A DNA stretch of 64,000 bases from Flavobacterium agricola (lineage in GTDB: Bacteria; Bacteroidota; Bacteroidia; Flavobacteriales; Flavobacteriaceae). Of this stretch, positions 9,446 through 19,278 are shown in pieces. The notes under the pieces were generated by a model. It was not told the DNA's origin and did not search any database. It was given only the letters and a program-made list of their open reading frames with translations. The stretch is from assembly GCF_025919725.1 (NCBI RefSeq), contig NZ_CP081495.1, forward strand, positions 1,116,001 to 1,180,000. The letters run 5' to 3'. Both the position numbers and the translations under genes were made by a program. Position 1 is the stretch's first letter. Each line of letters begins with the position of its first letter.

Positions 9446-11653
9446 ATGAATAATATTCAACAAAAAACGAATCAATTTTACACCTCTTTTTTATACAAAA
9501 TAAACGAAGACAGCTTTAATAAATCTTTAAAGGTAATTGTTAGTGCGTTAATTGCTTTTTTTGTGTTTTATCATAAATTTGGTTCTACCGTTGCCATGTG
9601 CATGATATTAGGAATCTGTTTTAGTTCACCCAGCGATATTGGCAATAACTTAAAAGAAAAAGCAAGTGGAATTATTCTTGCAGCCACGCTTGTTCCTTTA
9701 TTTTCGGTCATTCTAACGGTTTTGTACGGACAAAACATTTTTTTCTATTTTATATTTGCCGTGCTTGTTTTTATTAGCGGAATCATTTCTTTATATGGGC
9801 AACGCGCAAATCAGTTATCGTTTACTTTATTAATGGGAATAAGTTTGTCTTTTATTCATATTGCAGATAAAAACCAAGCGGTTGCCAATGGCTTATATAT
9901 GTGCATTGGCGGTTTGATTTATTTATTGGTTACTACTATTTTTTATTTTATAAGACCATCAAAAAGTATTGATCAGACCATTGCAGACAGCATTAAAAAT
10001 GTTTCAGATTTTTTACAAATTCGCTCTAAATTTTTGAACGACGATGCCGATTTAAATGCTTTAAAAAACGAACAATTGGCATTACAAGTTAAAAGCAACG
10101 ATTCTTTTCAAAAAATAAGTCAATATATATCGGTTAATCACAAGCGCATAATTAATTCGAGTGAAAACCGTAAAGTTGTTTTATCGTACACGTTTTTGAA
10201 TCAGATTATGGAGCTGGCACTTTCTACCACCTACAAAACGGCTGATATGCAAACGTACGTTTCTAAAAACAGCGTACTAAAAAACTTAATTCAAAAATTA
10301 ATTGTAAGTTTTTCAGAGAACTTAAGCGAATTATCTGAAAGCGAAAGGTTACGCAGGCCTTACAAACCTAATAACGATTTATTAAGCCAATATGCGGATA
10401 TACAAAATGAAACAAAAACATTAGATACAGCAAATGCTGTTTATTACGACAATATTTTAAACAATTTAAACGATCAAATTGTTAAAATAAAAAGTTTAGA
10501 ACGTATTTGTACCGATAAATTAACCACTTCAGATTATAAAATTGATGATGAAGATTTAGATCATTTTTTTAAGCCCAACCATTATCGTTTTAAAACTTTA
10601 TTAGATAACTTAAATTTTGGTTCTACACAATTTAGATATGCATTGCGTTTTACCCTTGCAGCAATTACAGCTTTGTTAGTGAGCAACTTATTCAACTTAA
10701 AAAAAGAATATTGGGTTTTATTAACCATTGTGGTAATTATGCGTCCTGGTTACGGTTTAACAAAAAGCCGATTGCACCAGCGTATTATTGGTACTATAAT
10801 TGGCGGTTTAATAGGTATTGTAATATTATATTTTGTAACCAAAACCACTGTAATTATGGTGTTAATGTTATTGGCCATGTTACTCGGTTTTTGGTTTACA
10901 AGCACTGATTACAAAGTTGGAGTAACCTTTATTACTTTATACATTATTTTGTTGTATGGTTTATTAAAAATTGATGCTGATCAGAGCGTAATATATCGCA
11001 TTACAGATACGTTAATCGGTGCCGCAATTTCATTTTTAGGAACAACTTTTATTTGGCCATCTTGGGAAGCATCTTCTATAAACAACTATTTAATTACATC
11101 TTTACAAAACACCAAAGCTTATGTTAGCGCGTTTGGTAAAGTTACAACGGAAGAAGATGCAAATTCTTTTGACTTACAAAAAGCCAGACAAAATGCTTTT
11201 ATTGGAATTGGAAATTTAATGGCTTCCTACCAACGCTTGGTTCAAGAACCTAAAAACAAACAAAAAAACAGAGCACAATTGTACGAAGTTGCGGTAATAA
11301 ATCAAACCTTAACCGACGGTGTTGCAAGTTTAGAAACGTTTATTAAACAACATCAGGATACTGATTTTTATCAAAAATACAATACGGTTTTTAATACAAT
11401 TATAAATAATGTTAATATTTGTTTATCTGCATACGGTAAAACTACAAATACCAATGCAGAACATTTAGATTATGCTTCGGCTAGCGATATTTCTAACTTT
11501 CAAATTGAACAAGCAAAAACAATTGCTGAAACACCTGACGATCAGGAAGCGATTAAAAAGGATTTGATTGAAGAACAATTGGCACTATCTCAATTAAACT
11601 GGATAGTAAACCTTTCGGATCAGATGACCAAAACGGTTCAATCTATACAATAA
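9446..11653 (+). CDS. FUSC/YccS-family inner membrane protein
   Basis: 735 residues with two clusters of membrane helices: about residues 25-165 (FVFYHKFGSTVAMCMILGICF, then the segment around LLMGISLSFIHI) and about 400-540 (RYALRFTLAAITALLVSNLF, WVLLTIVVIMRPGYG, IGTIIGGLIGIVILYF). Each is followed by a long soluble helical region. This duplicated layout and the KxYWVLLTxxxxxRPxYGxTxxR motif are those of the FUSC family (YccS/YhfK, aromatic acid exporter-like). Substrate unknown. Monocistronic, closed by a strong terminator shared with the convergent cupin gene. Confidence 0.85.
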   Translation: MNNIQQKTNQFYTSFLYKINEDSFNKSLKVIVSALIAFFVFYHKFGSTVAMCMILGICFSSPSDIGNNLKEKASGIILAATLVPLFSVILTVLYGQNIFFYFIFAVLVFISGIISLYGQRANQLSFTLLMGISLSFIHIADKNQAVANGLYMCIGGLIYLLVTTIFYFIRPSKSIDQTIADSIKNVSDFLQIRSKFLNDDADLNALKNEQLALQVKSNDSFQKISQYISVNHKRIINSSENRKVVLSYTFLNQIMELALSTTYKTADMQTYVSKNSVLKNLIQKLIVSFSENLSELSESERLRRPYKPNNDLLSQYADIQNETKTLDTANAVYYDNILNNLNDQIVKIKSLERICTDKLTTSDYKIDDEDLDHFFKPNHYRFKTLLDNLNFGSTQFRYALRFTLAAITALLVSNLFNLKKEYWVLLTIVVIMRPGYGLTKSRLHQRIIGTIIGGLIGIVILYFVTKTTVIMVLMLLAMLLGFWFTSTDYKVGVTFITLYIILLYGLLKIDADQSVIYRITDTLIGAAISFLGTTFIWPSWEASSINNYLITSLQNTKAYVSAFGKVTTEEDANSFDLQKARQNAFIGIGNLMASYQRLVQEPKNKQKNRAQLYEVAVINQTLTDGVASLETFIKQHQDTDFYQKYNTVFNTIINNVNICLSAYGKTTNTNAEHLDYASASDISNFQIEQAKTIAETPDDQEAIKKDLIEEQLALSQLNWIVNLSDQMTKTVQSIQ

Positions 11654-11679
11654 AAAAGGAGCAAATTTGCTCCTTTTTT
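11652..11679. terminator. Bidirectional terminator
   Basis: AAAAAAGGAGCAAA/TTTGCTCCTTTTTT hairpin between the convergent FUSC and cupin genes. Confidence 0.9.
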
Positions 11680-11681
11680 TA

Positions 11682-12023
11682 TTATCCTTCAGCTACTTTT
11701 TTAGCTCTTTCTATGCTATCTCCTTTACTTAATGAAAGCCGAACAATGCTATCTTGTTTAGCAAGTAAATCGTGAGGAACACCGCCTTCTAAGGCAATCA
11801 TCATTCCTTTCTCTAAAGTTACGCGTTCACCATTAAAACCAAAATCAATTGCTCCGTCATAAACGGCTACAACAATAGGAAAATTGGCTTTATGCTCTTT
11901 CATTTCTTGACCTTTTTTAAAAACAATTCGCACTTCTTTCACATCGTCAGTATTCAACAAAACACTAACAGCAGGTTTTTCATTACCATATACAACATGA
12001 TCAAAAATTGATGCTACATTCAT
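11682..12023 (-). CDS. Small cupin-domain protein
   Basis: 113 residues forming one conserved barrel: KKGQEMKEHKANFPIVVAVYDGAIDFGFNGE corresponds to cupin motif 1 and EGGVPHDLLAKQ to motif 2. One His of the usual metal triad is seen in each motif (EHKA, PHDL), so metal binding is plausible. No catalytic assignment is possible. It lies 76 bp downstream of an MFS transporter gene on the same strand and could be co-transcribed with it. Confidence 0.75.
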   Translation of the reverse strand: MNVASIFDHVVYGNEKPAVSVLLNTDDVKEVRIVFKKGQEMKEHKANFPIVVAVYDGAIDFGFNGERVTLEKGMMIALEGGVPHDLLAKQDSIVRLSLSKGDSIERAKKVAEG

Positions 12024-12099
12024 AATTATATAATTTTATGGTTATTAATCCTGTAAAAGTTACAACAAAACGACCTAAAAAGAAATAAAATTGTTTTAT

Positions 12100-13467
12100 T
12101 TATTCTGCTTCTTGGCGAGGTAAAACTTGCTTTCCGTATAAATAGGTAACTAAACCGCCTAGTAACATAACAACAATAGAAACTATTAAAACTAATTTTG
12201 GACCTCCCCAAGAAAGTAATAACGGAATAAAAAACACACCTACTACCCCACCCATTTTACCAATGGATGCAGCTAATCCAACTCCGGTACCACGATCTTC
12301 GATTGGATAAATTTGTTGCGGAATTATAAAGGTTAACAAATGCGGACCAGCGTTTAGGCAAATTTCGAAAACTAAAAAGCCTAAAATTGACACCCAATTT
12401 GGTAATTTTAATAAATAACCTACTAATAAAATTAGTAATCCTAAGGCTGCAAAAACAAAACCTAATGCTTGTGTTTTAACATGGTATGTTTTATTTACAA
12501 TAAGCAACCCTATAACAAAACCTATTAATATAAATACGTTGATGTAAGTTGTTATTTCTATCGAATTTATGATTTGCTCAAACGAATTGCTTGATGCACT
12601 TTCTAAACCTAAACTCATAACTAAAATTGGTAAAAAAATACCAATTCCGTAAACACCTAAACCTTCACATGCCCATGGCACGCCACTAAAAATTATTTTT
12701 TTTGTATTGCCTTGTTTTATAAATTCTTTTAAACTTAATGATTTAGCTGGTTCTTTAGGTGGTGTATTTTTAACAGTTCCAATAGTTACATTTTTACCAA
12801 GAAAAAATTGAACCGATTTTTCGGCTTCATCATATCTGCCACGAGCAATTAACCAACCTGGACTTTGCTTAAAGCGTAATCTCAAAAAAAGCATTAAAGC
12901 TGCTATTGCAGCAATAATCAGTAACAAGTTGTACCATTCGTGCGCGTTATTCCATTTTATCAATAAAAAATAACTTAACACTGCAACCAAAATACTACCA
13001 ATTGCAGCGGTTGCTTTTGCAGCACCTACCATCAGCAATTGCCATTTTTTAGGCATAATTTCAGAAATATAATCCGAACCAATGCTGTATTCACCGCCAA
13101 TTCCAAGCCCCATAACAAATAATCCAATTGCCAAACTTAACGGTCCGTCTGTATAATAAGCGAATAATGAAGCTAAAACTATTAAAGCAGGACAAATACG
13201 AAACAAGGTAAGATAACCGTATCGGTCGCTTAAATTTCCAAAAACAGATGACCCAACCATGATTCCTAATAAACTCATACACGAAATAAGCCCTTGTTGT
13301 AAAGAAGTTAATTGCGGATGTGCAATAATTTGTATCATCGGAATTATAATTCCGATTAAAGTTGCCAAGCCCGAACCAAGCGCCTGACCAAGTGATGATA
13401 TAGTAAAAACCTTTATATGTTGCCATGTTAAAGGCATCGTATTCATATCAACAACCTTTGTATCCAT
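12100..13467 (-). CDS. MFS transporter, sugar/metabolite porter type
   Basis: 455 residues with about 12 hydrophobic segments. The loop 2-3 signature GNLSDRYGYLTLFR is MFS motif A, and GLGIGGEYSIGSDYISEIMP matches the porter-type helix-4/5 region. C-terminal helices contain PIEDRGTGVGLAASIGKMGG. Family role: proton-coupled transport of small solutes across the inner membrane; the substrate cannot be read from sequence. Divergent from rdgB, with the small cupin gene downstream. Confidence 0.85.
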   Translation of the reverse strand: MDTKVVDMNTMPLTWQHIKVFTISSLGQALGSGLATLIGIIIPMIQIIAHPQLTSLQQGLISCMSLLGIMVGSSVFGNLSDRYGYLTLFRICPALIVLASLFAYYTDGPLSLAIGLFVMGLGIGGEYSIGSDYISEIMPKKWQLLMVGAAKATAAIGSILVAVLSYFLLIKWNNAHEWYNLLLIIAAIAALMLFLRLRFKQSPGWLIARGRYDEAEKSVQFFLGKNVTIGTVKNTPPKEPAKSLSLKEFIKQGNTKKIIFSGVPWACEGLGVYGIGIFLPILVMSLGLESASSNSFEQIINSIEITTYINVFILIGFVIGLLIVNKTYHVKTQALGFVFAALGLLILLVGYLLKLPNWVSILGFLVFEICLNAGPHLLTFIIPQQIYPIEDRGTGVGLAASIGKMGGVVGVFFIPLLLSWGGPKLVLIVSIVVMLLGGLVTYLYGKQVLPRQEAE

Positions 13468-13679
13468 ACGTAAAACATTTTATAAGTTAAGCAAACCTGC
13501 AAACGGTTAGCAATATTGCTTAAAAGTACCTTTTTTTTATTTCTTTTAGAAACAAAACATGAATCTAAAAAATCATATAAAACCAAATATCAGAAGAACC
13601 TTTGAAAATGAAACAATTAAAACCTAAATTTTTCAGTAAATTTCTGTTTTAAATAATTGTAATTTTACCAAAAAACAAC

Positions 13680-14255
13680 ATGACAAAACTTGTATTTGCT
13701 TCTCACAACGAAAATAAAATTAAAGAAGTAAAAAAATTATTAGAAAATCAGTTCGAAATTGTAAGCTTAACCGATATTGGTTGTTTTGAAGATATTCCGG
13801 AAACAGCAGAAACAATTGAAGGAAATGCAATTTTAAAAGCCAATTATGTAACCGAAAAATATGGTTTAAATTGTTTTGCTGATGATAGTGGTTTATTAAT
13901 TGATGCTTTAAATGGAGCTCCAGGAGTTTATTCGGCACGTTTTGCTGGCGAACATAAAAACGATACCGATAATTTAAATTTAGCTTTGCAAAAATTAGAA
14001 AATGAAACAAACAGAAAAGCACATTTTAAAACCATTATGGCTCTAAACTTAAACGGCGAACAACATTTGTTTGAAGGCATTGTTCAAGGAGATTTAACCA
14101 CGCAACCTATTGGTAATAATGGATTTGGGTACGACCCTATTTTTGTTCCTGAAGGATATACAGAAACATTTGCACAATTAAGTTTAGAAGAAAAGTCTAA
14201 AATGAGCCATCGCGGTAAAGCTTTGCAAAAAATGGTGCAGTTTTTAAAAGCATAA
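13680..14255 (+). CDS. rdgB: XTP/dITP diphosphatase (non-canonical purine NTP pyrophosphatase)
   Basis: 191 residues, the normal length for RdgB/HAM1. The N-terminal ASHNENKIKEV (7-17) binds the nucleotide, FADDSGL (66-72) supplies the metal-binding and catalytic Asp residues, GNNGFGYDPIF forms the purine pocket and MSHRGKAL the C-terminal signature. It hydrolyses dITP, ITP and XTP to monophosphates, keeping deaminated purines out of DNA and RNA. Single gene, followed 95 bp later by a DEAD-box helicase with its own promoter. Confidence 0.95.
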   Translation: MTKLVFASHNENKIKEVKKLLENQFEIVSLTDIGCFEDIPETAETIEGNAILKANYVTEKYGLNCFADDSGLLIDALNGAPGVYSARFAGEHKNDTDNLNLALQKLENETNRKAHFKTIMALNLNGEQHLFEGIVQGDLTTQPIGNNGFGYDPIFVPEGYTETFAQLSLEEKSKMSHRGKALQKMVQFLKA

Positions 14256-14322
14256 CTATAAAATATTGATTTATTTAAGTATAAAATAGTAAACAATTTT
14301 AGTTATTCTCATTAATTCGCAG

Positions 14323-14330
14323 TACCTTTG
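14323..14330 (+). promoter_or_regulatory. -7 box of the DEAD-box helicase gene
   Basis: TACCTTTG followed by C, a perfect TAnnTTTG match about 20 bp before the ATG at 14351. No convincing -33 TTTG is seen. The resulting leader would be very short. Confidence 0.5.
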
Positions 14331-14350
14331 CACTTTATTAAAAATATCGA

Positions 14351-16198
14351 ATGAATAATTTTGAACAATTAGGATTAAATGAATCGCTACTGCTGGCGAT
14401 TAAAGATCTAGGATTTGAAAATCCGTCAGAAGTACAACAAAAGGCGATTCCCCTATTATTGGAAAACGATATCGACATTGTTGCTTTAGCGCAAACAGGG
14501 ACAGGAAAAACAGCTGCATTTGGCTTTCCAATCATCCAAAAAATTGACGCAAACAACAGAGGGACACAGGCTTTAATTTTATCACCAACACGTGAGTTAT
14601 GTTTACAGATTACAAATGAAATCAAAAACTACTCAAAATACGTTAAAGGGTTAAATACGGTTGCGGTATATGGGGGAGCGAGCATACATGATCAGGCTCG
14701 AGATGTTAAAAGAGGTGCACAAATTATTGTGGCAACACCCGGAAGAATGCAAGATATGATTAACCGCGGATTGGTTAACATTGAAAACATTAATTATTGT
14801 GTGTTAGACGAGGCAGATGAAATGCTGAACATGGGATTCTATGAAGATATCCGTTCTATTTTATCACACACACCAGAAAACAAATTTACATGGTTATTCT
14901 CTGCAACTATGCCTCAAGAGGTAGCAAGAATAGCAAAAGATTTTATGAAATCTCCAACTGAAATTACAGTGGGGCATAAAAATCAAGGAAACACAAGCGT
15001 AACGCACGAGTTTTACATTGCTAACGCACGCGACAGATATGCAGCTTTAAAACGTTTAGCAGATGCAAACCCTGATATTTTCTCGGTTATTTTCTGTCGT
15101 ACAAAACGTGATACACAACAAGTTGCGGAAAAATTAGTTGAAGACGGGTACAATGCAGCAGCATTACACGGTGATTTATCTCAGGCACAACGTGACGGAG
15201 TTATGAAATCGTTCCGTGGTCGTCAAATTCAAATGTTAGTAGCTACAGACGTTGCTGCTCGTGGAATTGACGTAGACGATGTTACACACGTAATTAACTA
15301 CCAATTACCAGACGAGGTTGAAACATACACGCACCGTTCAGGACGTACAGGACGTGCAGGTAAAACAGGTACTTCAATGATCATTATCACAAAATCTGAA
15401 TTACGTAAAATTAATCAGATTGAGCGTATCATGAAAAACAAATTCATTGAAAAACCAATCCCATCTGGAGCTGAAATTTGTGAAACTCAATTAATTCACT
15501 TAGCAAACAAAATTAAAAATGTAGAAATTGACACTGAAATTGATCAGTACTTACCTGCAATTAATGAAGTTTTAGCTGATTTATCTAAAGAAGATGTTAT
15601 TAAAAAACTTGTTTCTTTAGAATTTAATCGTTTCATATCTTACTACAAAAACTCACGCGATTTAACTTCGCAAGTTTCTGATCGTGATCGTAAAAGCAGC
15701 AATACAATTCCAACAGATGGTGCTGTTCGTTACTTTATCAACATTGGTCAAAAAGATGATTTTGATTGGATGTCGTTAAAAGATTTTTTACGTGATACGT
15801 TAGAATTAGGTCGTGATGATTTATTTAAAGTTGATGTTAAAGACGGATTCTCATTCTTTAATACAGATGCAGAACATGCTGAAAAAGTAATGAGCGTATT
15901 AAACGGCTACGAACACAACGGACGTAGAATTAATGTTGAAATCTCTAAAAATGACGGCGGATCTAACTCAAGAAGACGCGACCATAACGGACGTGGCGGA
16001 AGTGATAGAAAACCGTTTGAAAGACGTGGAGAACGCAATGATCGTAACGATCGCGGATCAAGATTTGACCGTGGTGAAAAACGTTCGGATAGCGGAAACA
16101 GACGTTCTACTGACCGATCTAGAGATGACAGAGCGCCAAGAAATGAAAGAAGAACAAGAATATCTTCTGATTTCAGCTCTTCAAGAAGAAGAAGTTAA
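14351..16198 (+). CDS. DEAD-box ATP-dependent RNA helicase (DeaD/CsdA-like)
   Basis: 615 residues. The Q motif region is followed by Walker A AQTGTGKT (47-54), PTRELCLQ, the DEAD box (153-156), SAT, and in domain 2 RGIDVDDVTHVINYQLP and HRSGRTGRAG. Residues about 445-525 resemble the DbpA-type RNA-binding domain (GAVRYFINIGQKDDFDWMSLKDFL), and the tail from about 530 is Arg/Gly/Asp-rich and disordered. The layout matches cold-shock/ribosome-assembly helicases of the DeaD group. Local codon use (CGT, AAC) suggests high expression. Exact rRNA target unknown. Confidence 0.93.
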   Translation: MNNFEQLGLNESLLLAIKDLGFENPSEVQQKAIPLLLENDIDIVALAQTGTGKTAAFGFPIIQKIDANNRGTQALILSPTRELCLQITNEIKNYSKYVKGLNTVAVYGGASIHDQARDVKRGAQIIVATPGRMQDMINRGLVNIENINYCVLDEADEMLNMGFYEDIRSILSHTPENKFTWLFSATMPQEVARIAKDFMKSPTEITVGHKNQGNTSVTHEFYIANARDRYAALKRLADANPDIFSVIFCRTKRDTQQVAEKLVEDGYNAAALHGDLSQAQRDGVMKSFRGRQIQMLVATDVAARGIDVDDVTHVINYQLPDEVETYTHRSGRTGRAGKTGTSMIIITKSELRKINQIERIMKNKFIEKPIPSGAEICETQLIHLANKIKNVEIDTEIDQYLPAINEVLADLSKEDVIKKLVSLEFNRFISYYKNSRDLTSQVSDRDRKSSNTIPTDGAVRYFINIGQKDDFDWMSLKDFLRDTLELGRDDLFKVDVKDGFSFFNTDAEHAEKVMSVLNGYEHNGRRINVEISKNDGGSNSRRRDHNGRGGSDRKPFERRGERNDRNDRGSRFDRGEKRSDSGNRRSTDRSRDDRAPRNERRTRISSDFSSSRRRS

Positions 16199-16276
16199 GT
16201 AAGATTAGTTAATTTTATTTAAATATAATTTTAAAACTACAAAATATACCCTACATTTAGACCATAATAAAAATGT

Positions 16277-17038
16277 ATGAAATATTTTGTAGTTTTTTTA
16301 TTGATGCTTGTTAAGGTTACCACTTTGCAAGCTCAAGAAGATCCTGTTTTACTTAAAGGTACCGTAGTTGACGAGTTTACGCAGCTACCGATATCTAATG
16401 CCAATGTTATTAACTTAAACTCGGTTAAAGGTGCTGTAACCGATGAATTAGGGCGCTTTAAAATTGAGGCACAAGTAAATGACACCCTACATATTTCGTT
16501 TGTTGGTTATCAATCAATCAAAATTCGTGTTCCTGCTGACTGGATTAAAACACGTGATGATTTTAAAATTAAAATGATTGAAAAATCTAACGCTTTAGAA
16601 GAAATTATTATTCACAAATACCAACTTACCGGAGTTTTAGAAGTAGATAATAAACTTATTAGATTAAACGAAAATTACCGTTTAAATTTAACAGGCTTAA
16701 ACTACGGCTATGAAGCTAATGATGGTTCTAAACTTGGAAGCGCTGTATTGGGTGGTTTTGCAAACCCAGCAGACGCCTTATTTAACACCTTTTCTAAAAA
16801 AGGGAAAGAACTGCGTAAACTTAGAAAAGTTAAAGAAGACGAAAACGTACGTAATTCTTTAGCTACAAAATACGATCGTGATATGGTTAGCGCATTGCTA
16901 AACATTAGTAAAAACGAAATAAGTGAAATTTTACAAAAATGTGAATATTCTAAAACTTTTATTGATACTGCAACCGATTTACAAATTATGGATGCGATTA
17001 AAAGTTGTTACGAAGATTACAGATTTTTATCAAAATAA
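16277..17038 (+). CDS. Secreted carboxypeptidase-like regulatory domain protein
   Basis: 253 residues. Signal peptide ending LQA, then a CarboxypepD_reg-like beta-sandwich at about 24-105 (LLKGTVVDEFTQLPISNANVINLNSVKGAVTDELGRF, FVGYQSIKI), the domain that also forms the N-terminus of SusC/TonB-dependent receptors. The remaining ~145 residues are charged and carry no motif I recognise; there is no TonB barrel, so this is a free-standing member. Probably periplasmic or surface-associated. Followed by a terminator. Confidence 0.7.
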   Translation: MKYFVVFLLMLVKVTTLQAQEDPVLLKGTVVDEFTQLPISNANVINLNSVKGAVTDELGRFKIEAQVNDTLHISFVGYQSIKIRVPADWIKTRDDFKIKMIEKSNALEEIIIHKYQLTGVLEVDNKLIRLNENYRLNLTGLNYGYEANDGSKLGSAVLGGFANPADALFNTFSKKGKELRKLRKVKEDENVRNSLATKYDRDMVSALLNISKNEISEILQKCEYSKTFIDTATDLQIMDAIKSCYEDYRFLSK

Positions 17039-17070
17039 AAAAAGGTTATCCAAAACGGATAACCTTTTTT
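17037..17070. terminator. Bidirectional terminator
   Basis: AAAAAAAGGTTATCC/GGATAACCTTTTTTT hairpin between convergent genes, starting inside the stop codon region of the upstream gene. Confidence 0.85.
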
Positions 17071-17645
17071 TATTTCTTTACAATGATATCAAAATGGCTC
17101 ATTAAGCCCGGCAGGGCCGTTTCATTAAAAATAGCACGTTTAATTTTTGTTTTTAGTGGATTTAAGGATATATAATAGCTGGTATAAAAATCCGCACCTT
17201 CGCAATTCGCTTTTTCAAATTCAGCCAAATGTAAATTACAATTATCAAAAAGTACTTTAGTTAAGTTAGCTTCCATAAAATCGGCACTAATTAAACTACA
17301 ACTATTAAAACTTACATGTTGCAAATTTAAGGCGTAAAATTTAGCATAATCCATTTTGCAGTTGGTAAAATCAAACTCATAAATAAACTGATCAATACGC
17401 GCAAAGTTAACATCGGTAAAATCACAATTTAAAAAATTTACACCACGTAACGAAATATTATTAATATCGGCCGCTTTAAAATTACAATCTATAAATTTAC
17501 AGCCTAAAAAAACAGCGTTTTTAAAATGACATTCGGTAAAATCACAGTTTACAAACGTACACGATTCGTATTCTTTAAAGTTAAATTCATCATCGAAAAA
17601 AAAATCTCCAGTAAATTCTTGATTATATATAATATCAAATGCCAT
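17070..17645 (-). CDS. Pentapeptide-repeat protein
   Basis: 191 residues from the ATG at 17645 (MAFDIIYNQ); the longer frame start at 17708 adds a Cys-rich leader unlike the family. From about residue 25 to 165 every fifth residue is a central Leu/Phe/Cys-type position (FVNCDFTECHFKNAVFLGCKF, LRGVNFLNCDFTDVNF), the right-handed quadrilateral helix of pentapeptide repeats. Related proteins (Qnr, McbG) mimic DNA and protect gyrase, but most have no known role, and none is claimed here. Confidence 0.85.
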   Translation of the reverse strand: MAFDIIYNQEFTGDFFFDDEFNFKEYESCTFVNCDFTECHFKNAVFLGCKFIDCNFKAADINNISLRGVNFLNCDFTDVNFARIDQFIYEFDFTNCKMDYAKFYALNLQHVSFNSCSLISADFMEANLTKVLFDNCNLHLAEFEKANCEGADFYTSYYISLNPLKTKIKRAIFNETALPGLMSHFDIIVKK

Positions 17646-17774
17646 AATAAAATTGTTTGTGCAAAAATAGCAATTTAAAAATTGGTTATTGGTTTTAAAA
17701 CCAATCAAAAAACCTGCAAAACGTTATTCGTTTAAAAAGTTGTAGCTTTGCTGTTTATAATTAACTTCAGCATT

Positions 17775-18530
17775 ATGTTATCTTTTAAGTTAAAACAAAT
17801 TATCGAGAAAAAAGAAGACGAAAAACTTTCTTTTCGTGTTTTTGACCTCAATGCAGATCGAATTAAAACATACGCAACGCCGCATCAAAACGATCATTTT
17901 TTTATTTTAATTGTTGAAGAAGGAACGATTGAATTGCAAATTGAAGATCAGCATTATTTATTAAATAGCGGAAAAATATCGGTGGTATTTCCAAACCAAG
18001 CGCATTACATACAATCTAAATCTAAAAACTTTTTAGGCAAAATTATTTTGTTTGAGGAAGTTTTGTTTTGTTCTGACATTTTAAAAAATGAGCTAAGCGT
18101 TTACAACGTAAACTTATCTACGCAATTAAACTGCATAGTTTTAGACGCAAATACGTTTACTGAAAGCATGCAGGTTATAAAAACCGTTCAAGAAATTTAT
18201 AATAAACCAGGCTTAATTAAAAAAGAACAGGCGCGTTTTTATATCAAAACGTTTTTACTAACATTAATTGAATCCGTTCATGGTCAGCATCCTATTTTAG
18301 GGCAACAAACAGCAGATCAGCCTTTGTATGTACAATTTAAAAAACTTTTAAACGAACATTATAAAACTGAAAGAACCGTTCAGTTTTACGCAGATCAACT
18401 TTATATAACCACTAAAAAGCTAAACGCCATAACCAAAAAACATTGTGGCGAAACCGCGATTAATACCATTCATCACCGTTTGATGATTGAAATTAAACGC
18501 CAGCTAATGTTTACCAAGAATAACAGGTAA
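17775..18530 (+). CDS. AraC-like regulator lacking the second HTH
   Basis: 251 residues from the ATG at 17775. The N-terminal cupin-like sensor domain (ATPHQNDHFFILIVEEGTIELQI, SVVFPNQAHYIQ) is typical of flavobacterial AraC regulators. The C-terminal part has only the first helix-turn-helix (RTVQFYADQLYITTKKLNAITKKH). The protein stops at MFTKNNR, where the second HTH (the IKEIAFELGF-type block of the full-length relative at 55670) would begin. The following 50 bp show no remnant in any frame. Probably a truncated regulator, or one that binds DNA with a reduced domain. Confidence 0.75.
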   Translation: MLSFKLKQIIEKKEDEKLSFRVFDLNADRIKTYATPHQNDHFFILIVEEGTIELQIEDQHYLLNSGKISVVFPNQAHYIQSKSKNFLGKIILFEEVLFCSDILKNELSVYNVNLSTQLNCIVLDANTFTESMQVIKTVQEIYNKPGLIKKEQARFYIKTFLLTLIESVHGQHPILGQQTADQPLYVQFKKLLNEHYKTERTVQFYADQLYITTKKLNAITKKHCGETAINTIHHRLMIEIKRQLMFTKNNR

Positions 18531-18578
18531 ATAAATTAACTATTTACTTTATAAAAAAACCCGCTATGTGCGCTTTTT

Positions 18579-19076
18579 TTATAATTGTAAAAATGTACCA
18601 AAACGTTCAAAATGGCACGTATAACCATTCGGTTTTTTTAATAAATAATCCTGATGTTCTTCTTCAGCTGGCCAAAATGTAGTAAAAGGTTCTAATGTAG
18701 TAACAATCTTACCAGGCCATCGTTCAGAATCATCAACAATTTTAATAATGGCTAACGCATCTGCTTTTTCTTGTTCATTTTGAATAAATAAAGCTGATCG
18801 ATAACTAGAACCAATATCATTACCTTGGCGATCTACCGTTGTTGGATTATGAATTCTGAAAAAATAATCTAAAATTTCTTTGTATGATGTAACATTAGCA
18901 TCGTAAGTAATTTCAATTCCTTCAGCATGACCGGGGTGATTGCGGTAGGTTGGATTTTGGTTCTCACCACCTAAATAACCAACTTCTGTATCAATAACTC
19001 CTGGTCTGACACGAAACAAATCTTCCATGCCCCAAAAACAACCGCCTGCTAAATATGCTTTTTTATAATTTTCCAT
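18579..19076 (-). CDS. msrA: Peptide-methionine (S)-S-oxide reductase MsrA
   Basis: 165 residues. The catalytic GCFWG motif is at 12-16 (Cys13 nucleophile), followed by EVGYLGG, HAEGIEITYD and DRQGNDIGSSYRSALF, the standard MsrA core. Repairs methionine-S-sulfoxide in proteins using thioredoxin. No recycling Cys is visible near the C-terminus, so the resolving thiol may be external. No MsrB domain is fused and none is adjacent. Cytoplasmic, as no signal peptide is present. Confidence 0.95.
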   Translation of the reverse strand: MENYKKAYLAGGCFWGMEDLFRVRPGVIDTEVGYLGGENQNPTYRNHPGHAEGIEITYDANVTSYKEILDYFFRIHNPTTVDRQGNDIGSSYRSALFIQNEQEKADALAIIKIVDDSERWPGKIVTTLEPFTTFWPAEEEHQDYLLKKPNGYTCHFERFGTFLQL

Positions 19077-19278
19077 AATTTCATGTTTTAGGTTTTACAA
19101 TAAACGTATAACACCTTAGTCGAAATAAATAAACAAACCTGACTAATGAAGTAAAAATACAAATTATAAAAATGAATAAGCAATATAAAAGCTAAACCCA
19201 TGTTTAAATATAATAATAATTCATTTTTAGTTTTCAAATCATATCTTTAAATAAAAAACTTAAAATCATATTTCTGAA

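Noticed and set aside
13091..13426. 111-aa minus-strand frame inside the MFS gene
   Set aside because: Shadow of the transporter reading frame with no start context or motif.
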